From: an uncultured Chryseobacterium sp.
GTDB taxonomy: Bacteria > Bacteroidota > Bacteroidia > Flavobacteriales > Weeksellaceae
Reading direction: 5' to 3'
Length of the DNA: 64,000 nucleotides
Assembly: GCA_913774355.1 (NCBI GenBank)
Contig: CAJYGB010000038.1
Location: 124,001 to 188,000, forward strand
Part shown: piece by piece, positions 16,567 to 25,252 of the stretch
Position numbering within the stretch: the stretch's first letter is position 1
Layout of the letters: every line of letters begins with the position of its first letter
Position numbers and translations under genes: made by a program
The notes under the pieces: model-generated
Database searches by the model: none
The model's input: only the letters and a program-made list of their open reading frames with translations
Told to the model about the DNA's origin: nothing

Positions 16567-19500
16567 TCAGAACGAGTATTTCGCTCCGATCTGGATCTGG
16601 TACGGATTTCCGCTCAACGGCTCCAGACCGCTGGTATTAAGGCTGTACTTGAACTGCTTGGTGGTCTGGTCGAATCCGGTAATCCTGTACAGCGAGGTAT
16701 TACCATAGGATTTGTTCACGCCCCATTCTTTATTCAGCAGGTTCGCCACGTTGAAAATATCCACCGAAAGTTCAAAGGCACCGATCTTCTCAAATTTGAT
16801 CTTTTTCGCCACCCGAACATCCCAGACTCCGTAGAACCCGTTTTTTCCGCCGTTTCTCTCAGCAATTTTATTGTTGTAATCGGTGATGTAATTTTTCAGG
16901 GCCGTTCCCACTTCAGGATTATCGATCAGAGTTTGCGTAAGGTTCGGGAAAATATACGCCAGGTCATTGGAATCCACAAAATCCCCGTTTACATTTCCTC
17001 CGGCCAGGACGGAGAAGCGCGTTCCGCCCATTCCGGCATATCTGATTCCTAAAGTAAAGCCGGCAATCGTCGGCGAGTTACCATAGATCACCACTTTGTT
17101 TCTGAACTGGTTATCGGAATATGACATTCTCAGGTTTCTCGGATCCCCGGCTACCGGTGTGGATAAAGTGGCCGAATTGGCGACATTCCCGTTATAGGAA
17201 GTATTGTCTTTGATATCCGCCCAGGTATAACTTGCCGTTATTTCCCCGTCTTTCCAGTAGCGGTAGCTGGTATCTGCCACAAAAGAGAACTGGTTGACTT
17301 TTCCGTCACTCACCAGTTCCAGCACTCTACCGAAATTTTTGTTGATCCTTCCGTCTTTCCAGTTCAGGGTTCCGTTGGCGGCGATAGTCGCTGCAGGAAC
17401 ATACACACCTCTTCCGCCTTCGTTATCCAGCGTGAAATACGGATTGGCCACCATATTCCGGTCGTAATAGAAATAGTTGTTTCTTCCCAAAGCCATGTAA
17501 GCGGCAACGCCTGCCCTGAATCTTTCATTGAAGAAATGCGTGTAGGAAATATTTGCTTTGTAAACTACCGGAATTTTAGCATCCTTTCCGGTGTAGTTGA
17601 TGGTCGGAAGCTGATACTGGGACAGCGTAGGAACCGTTCCGTAATCTTTTCTATAGCTATTGAAGTCGGGAACAGGAACATCTTTACCGGTCACATCCAC
17701 CGTTGCCAAGTGCCTGCCATCAAACACCAGGTTGTTGATGATCATGTAATTGTTGATATCGGATGAAAATATCCCGGCTCCGAATCTTAAGAAATCCTTG
17801 TTTCCTTCGTTGATGTTCCAATCAAACTGGAATCTTGGCTGAATGATGAATGATTTGATCTGGTTATCTGTTCTGATGCCCATTTCATCATACAGCTTCT
17901 GGTTGAATCCTGCTTTTGGGTAACCGCCATAATCCAATCGTAAACCGGCCATTAAATCCAAACCTTTTGCCACTTTCGTCTGAATCTGTCCGTATACGCC
18001 AAGATTATAAATATTCGATTTTACCGACGGATCATCCATCAGAGGAACTTCCCTGTAAAAACGGTACGCGATCTGATTGTTGAAATTATACAGGTTATCC
18101 CCGGTCTGCGTCGGGTTTTCCCTGAAATGGAACCTTCCGTTCACCTCGCTTCCGTATACCGATCGGGCCATCGTATACATTAAATCGGCCCCGAAAGTAT
18201 ATTTAATTTTATCCGTATTGTAGTATAAATTGTCTACCAGCTGGAATACATTGTTTCTGAAGCTTTCCTGCGCGAAACGGTGGCCTCCGATCTGGATGTT
18301 GGTTGCTTTGTCCTTCCCGTCAATGCTGGTAACGATATTTTCAACGATGGCTCTCGGTACCGGATGTCCCAGCTGATCGTTTTGGTAGCTATTCTGGAAC
18401 GTGTAAAGATACTGCGCCTTCAATTCGTTGGTCATGTTCGGCTTCAGGTTAGATCGTAAGGTCAGCAATAAGCTATTGTCCAGGTTCTTATCGTTTCCAT
18501 ACGATTCAAAAGCAGTAATGGCCGTATTGTCTGCCAATCCGTTTTTATTTAAATCATAGGTGAAATTATTTCTCAGGGTTAATAGGTTTTTCTCGTTGAT
18601 CTGCCAGTCCAGACGTAGAAATGCCGCATCGGAATTTCTTATTTTGTCAAAGCTTCCGAATTGAGGACTGTTGGCCACGCCGTATTTCGCTCTTGCAACA
18701 TCTAAAAATTTATTCAAAGTTGCGGTGGTGGTATTCAGTCTCAGCTCATCTTCGTGCGACTGGATGTCTGCGATCTGTAACGGTCGGGAATCCAGCTGGT
18801 GATCCCACGCAACGAAGAAATGCAGCTTATTTTTAATGATCGGCCCGCCCAGCGAGAAACCGAACTGTGAAGTGGAGAAATCCACATTTCTTTTGTTTCC
18901 ACGGATATCATACGGACTCGAAAGCCAGTTTGTTCTCAGATATTCCCATGCGCTTCCCGAAAATTGGTTGGTCCCGGATTTTGTAACGGCACTGATGGTT
19001 CCGCCGCCGCTTCTTCCCAATGTCACATCATATTGGTTGGTCGTTACTTTAAATTCCCTCACCGCTTCAATGGAAATGGAAAACGGCGCATTGCTTCGGC
19101 TTGTGGTTGCGCCAGCAGAGGTCGGGTTTTTAGCTGTCATCCCGTCAATAGTAAAGTTTGTGGAAGAGCCCAGCTGTCCTGAAATACTTCCGTTTTTACC
19201 GCTTAAAGGGGATAATTCCGCGAGATTGGCGAAATTCCTTCCGTTCACCGGCAGTATCCCGATATTTTTTGTCGTGATGGCGGTTGCCGCTCCTAAATTT
19301 CCGATTTTATTCTTCAGGTTTCCTACAACGACTACTTCTTCAATAGACTTTTCACTGGCAAGATCCATATTTACCGTTACCTGGTCGCCGAAGTTAACGT
19401 TATAACCTTCCCTTTTATCATCATTTACGATCACGGTGTAAGGTCCGCCCAAAGGGATTTCCTTGAAGATATACTCTCCTCTGGAATTGGTTTCCGTTTC

Positions 19501-19668
19501 CGTTCTGAATCCTGTGGATTCATTAACTATCGTAACTTTTACCTTTTCCTGCGGGGCTTTTCCGGTACCGGTTACTTTCCCGGTAATGGAGGCTTGTGTG
19601 GTCTGTGCATAAGCCAGTGTCCCGAAACTCAGGAATAATAATCCTAATACAATTTTTACTCTTTTCAT
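16567..19668 (-). CDS. Oar-like TonB-dependent receptor
   Basis: 1033 residues from the ATG at 19668. A signal peptide ends near LAYAQTTQA. Residues ~25-100 are a carboxypeptidase-regulatory domain (SITGKVTGTG...TETNSRGEYIFKEIP). A plug follows, with LPVNGRNFANLAELSPLSG and EAVREFKVTTNQYDVTLGRSGGG, the signature of Oar-type receptors. The remainder is a long beta-barrel that ends NPYQIQIGAKYSF. Oar-like proteins are outer-membrane transporters or adhesion factors; their ligands are mostly unknown. Sharing the promoter design of susC-susD and lying next to a GDPD gene, this one is likely part of the same phosphate-ester response. Confidence 0.92.
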   Translation of the reverse strand: MKRVKIVLGLLFLSFGTLAYAQTTQASITGKVTGTGKAPQEKVKVTIVNESTGFRTETETNSRGEYIFKEIPLGGPYTVIVNDDKREGYNVNFGDQVTVNMDLASEKSIEEVVVVGNLKNKIGNLGAATAITTKNIGILPVNGRNFANLAELSPLSGKNGSISGQLGSSTNFTIDGMTAKNPTSAGATTSRSNAPFSISIEAVREFKVTTNQYDVTLGRSGGGTISAVTKSGTNQFSGSAWEYLRTNWLSSPYDIRGNKRNVDFSTSQFGFSLGGPIIKNKLHFFVAWDHQLDSRPLQIADIQSHEDELRLNTTTATLNKFLDVARAKYGVANSPQFGSFDKIRNSDAAFLRLDWQINEKNLLTLRNNFTYDLNKNGLADNTAITAFESYGNDKNLDNSLLLTLRSNLKPNMTNELKAQYLYTFQNSYQNDQLGHPVPRAIVENIVTSIDGKDKATNIQIGGHRFAQESFRNNVFQLVDNLYYNTDKIKYTFGADLMYTMARSVYGSEVNGRFHFRENPTQTGDNLYNFNNQIAYRFYREVPLMDDPSVKSNIYNLGVYGQIQTKVAKGLDLMAGLRLDYGGYPKAGFNQKLYDEMGIRTDNQIKSFIIQPRFQFDWNINEGNKDFLRFGAGIFSSDINNYMIINNLVFDGRHLATVDVTGKDVPVPDFNSYRKDYGTVPTLSQYQLPTINYTGKDAKIPVVYKANISYTHFFNERFRAGVAAYMALGRNNYFYYDRNMVANPYFTLDNEGGRGVYVPAATIAANGTLNWKDGRINKNFGRVLELVSDGKVNQFSFVADTSYRYWKDGEITASYTWADIKDNTSYNGNVANSATLSTPVAGDPRNLRMSYSDNQFRNKVVIYGNSPTIAGFTLGIRYAGMGGTRFSVLAGGNVNGDFVDSNDLAYIFPNLTQTLIDNPEVGTALKNYITDYNNKIAERNGGKNGFYGVWDVRVAKKIKFEKIGAFELSVDIFNVANLLNKEWGVNKSYGNTSLYRITGFDQTTKQFKYSLNTSGLEPLSGNPYQIQIGAKYSF

Positions 19669-19689
19669 ATTTTTCAAATTAGCTGCATG

Positions 19690-19697
19690 CAAAGGTA
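19690..19697 (-). promoter_or_regulatory. -7 promoter element (TACCTTTG) of the Oar-like receptor
   Basis: Exact TAnnTTTG on the minus strand, 21 bases before the ATG at 19668. As at susC, there is no TTG at -33 and a TTAA array begins 23 bases upstream. Confidence 0.6.
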
Positions 19698-19719
19698 TAC
19701 AGCCTTATTGAAGCCTGCG

Positions 19720-19780
19720 TTTAAGGGAGTTTTAACATTTTTTAAACTTTATCGAAACATTATGTTAAATAAGTCTTAAC
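19720..19780 (-). promoter_or_regulatory. Phased TTAA array, PHO-box-like operator of the Oar-like receptor
   Basis: TTAA cores start at 19721, 19732, 19742, 19765 and 19776 (steps 11, 10, 23, 11). The 23-base step spans two turns with a weak GAAACA at the missing position. The unit TTTTAACA at 19730-19737 is identical to those at susC and in the same orientation relative to the gene. Confidence 0.55.
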
Positions 19781-19880
19781 ACTCAATTTATTTGATAGAT
19801 AGTCAGTTTGTTGAATGATGTTACGTTTTTTTAATTTTCTCAGAATGAGTAATTGCCTTATTTTTTACATTGGATTTAGC

Positions 19881-19888
19881 TATTTTTG
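19881..19888 (+). promoter_or_regulatory. Candidate -7 promoter element (TATTTTTG) of ligA
   Basis: Exact TAnnTTTG match, 19 bases before the ligA ATG. A TTG at 19853-19855 is 25 bases upstream, slightly further than usual. Confidence 0.5.
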
Positions 19889-19907
19889 CTGAAAAGATAG
19901 AAACCCG

Positions 19908-21914
19908 ATGTCCGAAAATATCCAACAGAAAATAGAAGACCTCCGCAAGGAACTTCACCAGCACAACGAAAATTATTATCTCCTCGACATGCCGACCATT
20001 TCAGACTATGATTTCGATATGCTGCTGGAGGAACTTCGCGACCTGGAAGCCAAACATCCCGAATTCTATGATGAAAATTCCCCTACGGTACGCGTTGGCG
20101 GCGGCATTACCAAAGTATTCCCGACGATCCAGCATAAATTCAGAATGTATTCACTGGACAATTCCTACGATTTCGACGATCTTGAAGACTGGGAGAAAAG
20201 GATCATCAAGACTACCGACGGACCCGTGGAATTTGTTGCGGAACTGAAATATGATGGTGCTTCGATTTCTATTCTTTATGAAAACGGAAAACTGGTACAG
20301 GCCGTTACGCGTGGCGATGGGTTCCAGGGCGATGAAATTACAGGGAATGTCCGCACCATTTCTGATGTTCCGTTGAAACTGAAAGGCGATTTTCCGCAAC
20401 ATTTTTTCATGCGGGGCGAAATCTATTTAACCCGGAAAAACTTCGACAAGATCAATAAACAGCGTGAAGAAGACGGTCTCGATCCGTTCATGAATCCAAG
20501 AAATACCGCCAGCGGCAGCCTGAAGATGCAGGACAGCGGCGAGGTAAGGAAACGCGGACTATCTTCGGTATTGTATCAGTATATTTCAGAAGAAGTTCCT
20601 GCCGAATCGCACTGGGAACTTCTGGAAAAAGCGAAATCCTGGGGTTTTAAAACCTCACAACAAGCCAGATTGTGCAAAACCATGGCTGAAGTACAGGAAT
20701 TTATTACCTTTTGGGATCTGGAGAGACATAATCTTCCGTTTGAGATCGATGGTATCGTTTTAAAAGTCAATTCATTAAAACAGCAGCGACAGCTTGGCTA
20801 CACAGCGAAATCACCACGATGGGCGATGGCTTATAAATTTAAAGCCGAAAAAGTGGAAACCCGGCTGGATAAAGTAACCTATCAGGTCGGAAGAACAGGG
20901 GCGATTACCCCGGTAGCCAACCTAAAACCTGTCTTGTTGGCCGGAACCATTGTAAAACGGGCATCCCTGCACAACGAAGACATCATCAAAAAGCTGGATC
21001 TGCATGAGCATGATTTTGTGTATGTTGAAAAAGGCGGTGAAATCATCCCGAAAATCGTTTCGGTAAATACTGAAAAAAGAACTGAAGACAGCAAAGAAAT
21101 CGAGTACATTAAAAACTGCCCGGAATGCGGAACAGAGCTGGTAAAAATTGAAGACCAGGCGATCCATTTCTGCCCGAACGAACTGCATTGTCCGCCACAG
21201 GTGGTCGGGAGAATGATCCATTATGTTTCCCGGAAGGCACTTAATATTGAAAACCTCGGAAGCGAAACCATCGAGCAGCTTTACCGCGAACGGCTGATTG
21301 AAAACCCTGCCGACTTTTATGTTCTGACCAAAGAACAGCTTCTTCCGCTGGAACGGATGGCAGAAAAATCGGCGCAGAATATTATTTCAGGAATTGAAAA
21401 ATCAAAAGAAATCCCGTTTGAAAAAGTATTATACGGCATCGGCATTAAGCATGTTGGGGAAACCGTTGCCAAAAAGCTGGTGAAAAACTTTCAGACCATC
21501 GATGAGCTGAAAAATGCCACCGTTGAGGAACTCTGCCAGGTAGAAGATATCGGAACTAAAATCGCGGTAAGCCTTTACGATTTCCTGCATAATTCCGAGA
21601 ACATCTTAATGCTCGAAAGATTAGAGTCTTACGGAGTGAAACTGGAAAAAGACGAAAGTACCAATGAAGTATTATCCCATGTTCTGGATGGAAAAACGTT
21701 CCTCTTTACCGGAAAACTGTCCTTGTTCACGAGAGAAGCTGCAGAAGAAATGGTGGAAAAGCATGGCGGAAAAAACATTTCAGCAGTTTCCAAAAACCTA
21801 AATTACCTGGTGGTAGGCGAAAAGGCCGGCAGCAAGCTGAAAAAAGCGCAGACCATCGGAACGATTGAAATTTTGGATGAGCAGCAGTTTCTGGACTTGG
21901 TGGAGAAACAATAA
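19908..21914 (+). CDS. ligA: NAD-dependent DNA ligase LigA
   Basis: 668 residues, full length for LigA. The N-terminal Ia domain is followed by the adenylation domain with the nucleophilic lysine in ELKYDGAS (Lys114). The OB-fold and a four-cysteine zinc finger (CPECG...HFCPNELHCPP, near residues 404-428) come next. Then come helix-hairpin-helix repeats (VLYGIGIKHVGETVAKKL, VEDIGTKIAVSLYDFL) and a C-terminal BRCT domain (GKTFLFTGKLSLFTREAAEEMVEKHGGKNISAVSKNLNYLVVGEKAGSKLKKA). It seals nicks with NAD+ during replication and repair. It has its own terminator and is divergent from the Oar-like receptor. Confidence 0.98.
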   Translation: MSENIQQKIEDLRKELHQHNENYYLLDMPTISDYDFDMLLEELRDLEAKHPEFYDENSPTVRVGGGITKVFPTIQHKFRMYSLDNSYDFDDLEDWEKRIIKTTDGPVEFVAELKYDGASISILYENGKLVQAVTRGDGFQGDEITGNVRTISDVPLKLKGDFPQHFFMRGEIYLTRKNFDKINKQREEDGLDPFMNPRNTASGSLKMQDSGEVRKRGLSSVLYQYISEEVPAESHWELLEKAKSWGFKTSQQARLCKTMAEVQEFITFWDLERHNLPFEIDGIVLKVNSLKQQRQLGYTAKSPRWAMAYKFKAEKVETRLDKVTYQVGRTGAITPVANLKPVLLAGTIVKRASLHNEDIIKKLDLHEHDFVYVEKGGEIIPKIVSVNTEKRTEDSKEIEYIKNCPECGTELVKIEDQAIHFCPNELHCPPQVVGRMIHYVSRKALNIENLGSETIEQLYRERLIENPADFYVLTKEQLLPLERMAEKSAQNIISGIEKSKEIPFEKVLYGIGIKHVGETVAKKLVKNFQTIDELKNATVEELCQVEDIGTKIAVSLYDFLHNSENILMLERLESYGVKLEKDESTNEVLSHVLDGKTFLFTGKLSLFTREAAEEMVEKHGGKNISAVSKNLNYLVVGEKAGSKLKKAQTIGTIEILDEQQFLDLVEKQ

Positions 21915-21940
21915 TTCTTAAAAACCAAAAATTATTAAAA

Positions 21941-21964
21941 GACTGTCTCCGGACAGTTTTTTTT
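21941..21964 (+). terminator. Terminator of ligA
   Basis: ACTGTC/GACAGT stem, loop TCCG, then a run of eight T. Confidence 0.9.
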
Positions 21965-22037
21965 ATTCAAATAACTCCAGTCATAAAATAGCCGTTTTTT
22001 TTCATGTAACTTTAGGTAAGAAGTAAAGATTTTAACA

Positions 22038-22682
22038 ATGGAATTTCTAAATGATCACTCGATTCAGAACGAACTGCTGCTTATTTTCATTTCCGTGGTT
22101 CTCGGAATCCTTATCGGTACGGAACGTGAATACAGGAACAAATCGGCGGGTCTGCGTACCTTTATTCTGATCTGTTTCGGCTCATGCCTGTTTACGATTC
22201 TTTCGATCAAGATCGGCGTTGATGATCCGGATCGTATCGCCGCCAACATCATTACCGGGATCGGATTTCTGGGAGCAGGAGTCATCTTTAAAGATGATTA
22301 TAAGATCGACGGGATTACAACAGCCACAACGATCTGGGCAACAGCTTCCATCGGGATGGCGGTCGGTTCAGGATATGTTTACCTTGCGGTTTTGGGAACG
22401 TTGCTGGTGCTGGTTATTTTAAGTTTTTTAACCTATTTTGAGAAAATGATCGACAGAGAACATAAAATCCGCGAGTATAAGATTACAGTTGCCAACGGTC
22501 ATGATCTTGCGCATTGTGAAGCGATTTTCCAAAATCACCATTTGCGATTCACGGTTTCAAAACAAAAATATACCCACGGGAATCTTACAATTTCCTGGAT
22601 CGTTGTTGGGAAAAACACATCCCATCAGGCGCTGACGGAAAGCTTAATGGGGGACAAGAAAATTATCAGTTACGAATTTTAG
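22038..22682 (+). CDS. MgtC/SapB-family membrane protein
   Basis: 214 residues. The first 140 hold four transmembrane helices with the family hallmark IGTEREYRNKSAGLRTFILICFGSCLFTILS near the N-terminus, and ITGIGFLGAGVIFKDDYKIDGITTATTIWATASIGMAVGSG in the middle. Both segments are strongly conserved in MgtC/SapB/YhiD proteins. The C-terminal 70 residues form a soluble ACT-like domain. MgtC proteins affect F-type ATP synthase activity, membrane potential or Mg2+-limited growth in other bacteria; the role here is not known. It is a single gene after the ligA terminator. Confidence 0.92.
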   Translation: MEFLNDHSIQNELLLIFISVVLGILIGTEREYRNKSAGLRTFILICFGSCLFTILSIKIGVDDPDRIAANIITGIGFLGAGVIFKDDYKIDGITTATTIWATASIGMAVGSGYVYLAVLGTLLVLVILSFLTYFEKMIDREHKIREYKITVANGHDLAHCEAIFQNHHLRFTVSKQKYTHGNLTISWIVVGKNTSHQALTESLMGDKKIISYEF

Positions 22683-23014
22683 GTCCTTAAGATTTGCTTT
22701 AATAAGCACTACTGTATTTAGTTTAAGAAAGGTTAAGGTCCCGTTTATGTTTTTCAGACCCAAAGTTTGCTTTTCCTGGTATAGAATTAAACAGGCAACG
22801 CAGGATAAGCAAACTTATCTGAGAAACATATGATAATTGACATACCTGGTTGTTATTCTGATCAGGAAAAACTTTCCGAATCCCTCTTCCAGCCTTTTGA
22901 TCCGAATTCTCCATCAGGGTCACTTGCTCTGTAAACTTTGAACCCAAAACTTTAAACCTTAAACTTTAATTTAAACCTAGAATTTTCTTCGTAAATTGGG
23001 ACAAAATTTAGATT
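22683..23014. other. Intergenic region
   Basis: 330 bases with no ORF of coding character. The end (22930-22975) carries a run of AACTTTGAAC/AAACTTTAAACC units that also occurs at 8058-8094 in front of the SDR stop. This is a low-complexity dispersed repeat. Confidence 0.5.
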
Positions 23015-25153
23015 ATGACAAAAAAGATACTCTTATCTGTATTTCTTTTGCCGGCTGTAATGACGTTTGCACAGCAATACGGCGGAATGTGGATTCCGAC
23101 AGAGCTTAATGAAAAGGAGATGAAAGATTTAGGAATGAAGATTTCTGCGAAAGACATTTTCAATCCGCAAAAACCAAGCATTAAAGATGCCGTGGTACAA
23201 TTCAACGGCGGGTGTACGGCTGAAATTATTTCGCCGAAAGGTCTTTTGCTTACCAATCACCACTGTGGCTACGGGCAAATTCAGGCACATTCAACGGTTG
23301 AGAACGACCTTCTTTCCAACGGATTCTGGGCTAAAAACATGACGGGTGAGCTGTCGAATCCGGGATTAACCGTAGATTTCATTGTGGACATTAAAGAAGT
23401 CACTCCACAGATCTTACAGGGAACGGATAATCTTCAGGAGCCGGAATTGTCCAAGCAAATTGCCAAAAATATCGAGATTTATAAAAACGCGCAGAAAACC
23501 GAGCCTTATCAGTCGATTTCCGTGAAATCCATGTATTATGGGAATAAGTTTTACGCTTATACGATAGAAACGTTTAAAGATATCCGCCTGGTAGGTGCAC
23601 CACCGCAGAGCATCGGGAAATTCGGTTCCGATACCGACAACTGGGTGTGGCCGAGACATACGGGAGATTTCTCCATGTTCAGGATTTATGCCGATAAAAA
23701 CAACAAGCCTGCGGAATATTCCAAAGACAACGTACCGTATGTTCCGAAGCACTACCTTCCGGTCTCCATCAAGGATAAAAATGAAAATGATTTCACTTTT
23801 GTTTTCGGATTCCCGGGAAGAACCACGGAATACCTTCCAGCGATTGCCGTTGAAAAGATCATGACGGAAATCGATCCTGCCAGAATTGCAGTACGGGATG
23901 TAGCTTTAAAAACATTGGACGAAAAAATGCGTACGGATGCGGCCACGCGGATCCAGTATGCTTCTAAGTACGCTTCCGTGGCCAACTACTGGAAAAAATG
24001 GATCGGCGAGGTAGAAGGATTGAAAAAATCCAATGCCGTACAGAAAAAAGTAATGTACGAAGGGAATCTGGCGGCTAAAAACCCTGAAATCAAATCCACC
24101 ATCGATCAGATGAACAGGCTATACGCCGAGCAGGCACCTTATGCCTTAAACAATGCCTATTATTCTGAGACCGTAAGAAATGCGGAAACCTTAATGCTTG
24201 CTAACCTGTACTACGGATATATTACTGCGGTAGAAGCCGGAAGAGCAGACGAAAAAAGCACAGCGGCTTTCAAAAACAGGCTGACTTCTTTCTACAAAGA
24301 TTACAATGCAGAGCTGGATGCCAAAGTAACGGCCAAACTGCTGGCTCTTTATGCCAATAAAACGGCACCGCAATTCCTGCCGGCCGGGTTTGATCAATAT
24401 AAAAATGAAGCTGAAAATATCAAGACCCTCGAGGATATTTCCAAAAACTCAGTGATCACAGGAAGAAGCGAAGTGAACGGTGCTTCCTTAAGCAAAGATA
24501 TCGATAAGGCGTTTTCCAATCAGGATAAACTGATCAAATCCATCAAGAAAGATCCGGCTTACCAGCTGTACCTGATGATGAGAGACACGTATATGACGAA
24601 AGCAGATCCTCAGTTTACGGCATTGCAGACGAAGATCGATGCTTTACAGAAAACCTATATGGCGCAGCAGATTAAAACGGATAAAGACCGTAAATTCTTC
24701 CCGGATGCCAATTCTACACTTCGTGTAGCCTACGGAAAGGTAAAAGGTTCTTCACCAAGGGATGCCGTTTCCTACAACTACCAGACGCACCTGGCCGGGG
24801 TGATGGAAAAATATGTTCCGGGAGATTACGAATTTGATGTTCCCAAAAAACTGATCGACCTGTACCAGAAAAAAGATTTCGGCGTATACAAAGATAAAAC
24901 AGGGGATGTTCCGGTAGGATTTACGGCGACCAACCACACCACCGGCGGAAACTCCGGAAGCCCGGCACTGGATGCTTACGGAAACCTGGTGGGGCTGAAC
25001 TTCGACCGTCAGTGGGAAGGTACGATGAGCGACATCAATTATGATCTGCGATTCAGCCGGAACATCATGGTGGATACCAAGTATATCCTTTTCATCATCG
25101 ATAAATTTGCCGATTCCAAATGGCTGGTGGATGAGATGAAGATTGTGAAGTAG
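23015..25153 (+). CDS. S46-family dipeptidyl-peptidase, DPP11-like
   Basis: 712 residues with a signal peptide ending MTFAQQ. Catalytic histidine region LLLTNHHCGYGQIQ (His near residue 83) and serine motif TGGNSGSPALDAYGNLVGLNFDR (Ser647) identify the S46 peptidases of Bacteroidota and some Proteobacteria. The residue 18 positions after the serine is Arg665. In Porphyromonas gingivalis DPP11 the same spacing (Ser655, Arg673) marks preference for Asp/Glu at P1, while DPP7 has Gly there. The enzyme removes dipeptides from periplasmic oligopeptides for uptake. DPP11 specificity is inferred from that single residue and its context WEGTMSDI. Confidence 0.92.
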   Translation: MTKKILLSVFLLPAVMTFAQQYGGMWIPTELNEKEMKDLGMKISAKDIFNPQKPSIKDAVVQFNGGCTAEIISPKGLLLTNHHCGYGQIQAHSTVENDLLSNGFWAKNMTGELSNPGLTVDFIVDIKEVTPQILQGTDNLQEPELSKQIAKNIEIYKNAQKTEPYQSISVKSMYYGNKFYAYTIETFKDIRLVGAPPQSIGKFGSDTDNWVWPRHTGDFSMFRIYADKNNKPAEYSKDNVPYVPKHYLPVSIKDKNENDFTFVFGFPGRTTEYLPAIAVEKIMTEIDPARIAVRDVALKTLDEKMRTDAATRIQYASKYASVANYWKKWIGEVEGLKKSNAVQKKVMYEGNLAAKNPEIKSTIDQMNRLYAEQAPYALNNAYYSETVRNAETLMLANLYYGYITAVEAGRADEKSTAAFKNRLTSFYKDYNAELDAKVTAKLLALYANKTAPQFLPAGFDQYKNEAENIKTLEDISKNSVITGRSEVNGASLSKDIDKAFSNQDKLIKSIKKDPAYQLYLMMRDTYMTKADPQFTALQTKIDALQKTYMAQQIKTDKDRKFFPDANSTLRVAYGKVKGSSPRDAVSYNYQTHLAGVMEKYVPGDYEFDVPKKLIDLYQKKDFGVYKDKTGDVPVGFTATNHTTGGNSGSPALDAYGNLVGLNFDRQWEGTMSDINYDLRFSRNIMVDTKYILFIIDKFADSKWLVDEMKIVK

Positions 25154-25193
25154 ATATTCGGAAACGGTTTTCCACCCATCTATTGATAAAAAA

Positions 25194-25227
25194 CAAAAAA
25201 GTCCTGAAATTGAATTCAGGACTTTTT
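25194..25227. terminator. Bidirectional terminator between convergent genes
   Basis: Stem AGTCCTGAA/TTCAGGACT with A-run before and T-run after. It serves the S46 gene (plus) and the M16 gene (minus). Confidence 0.92.
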
Positions 25228-25252
25228 ACTTTATAAATACATTCCTATATTC

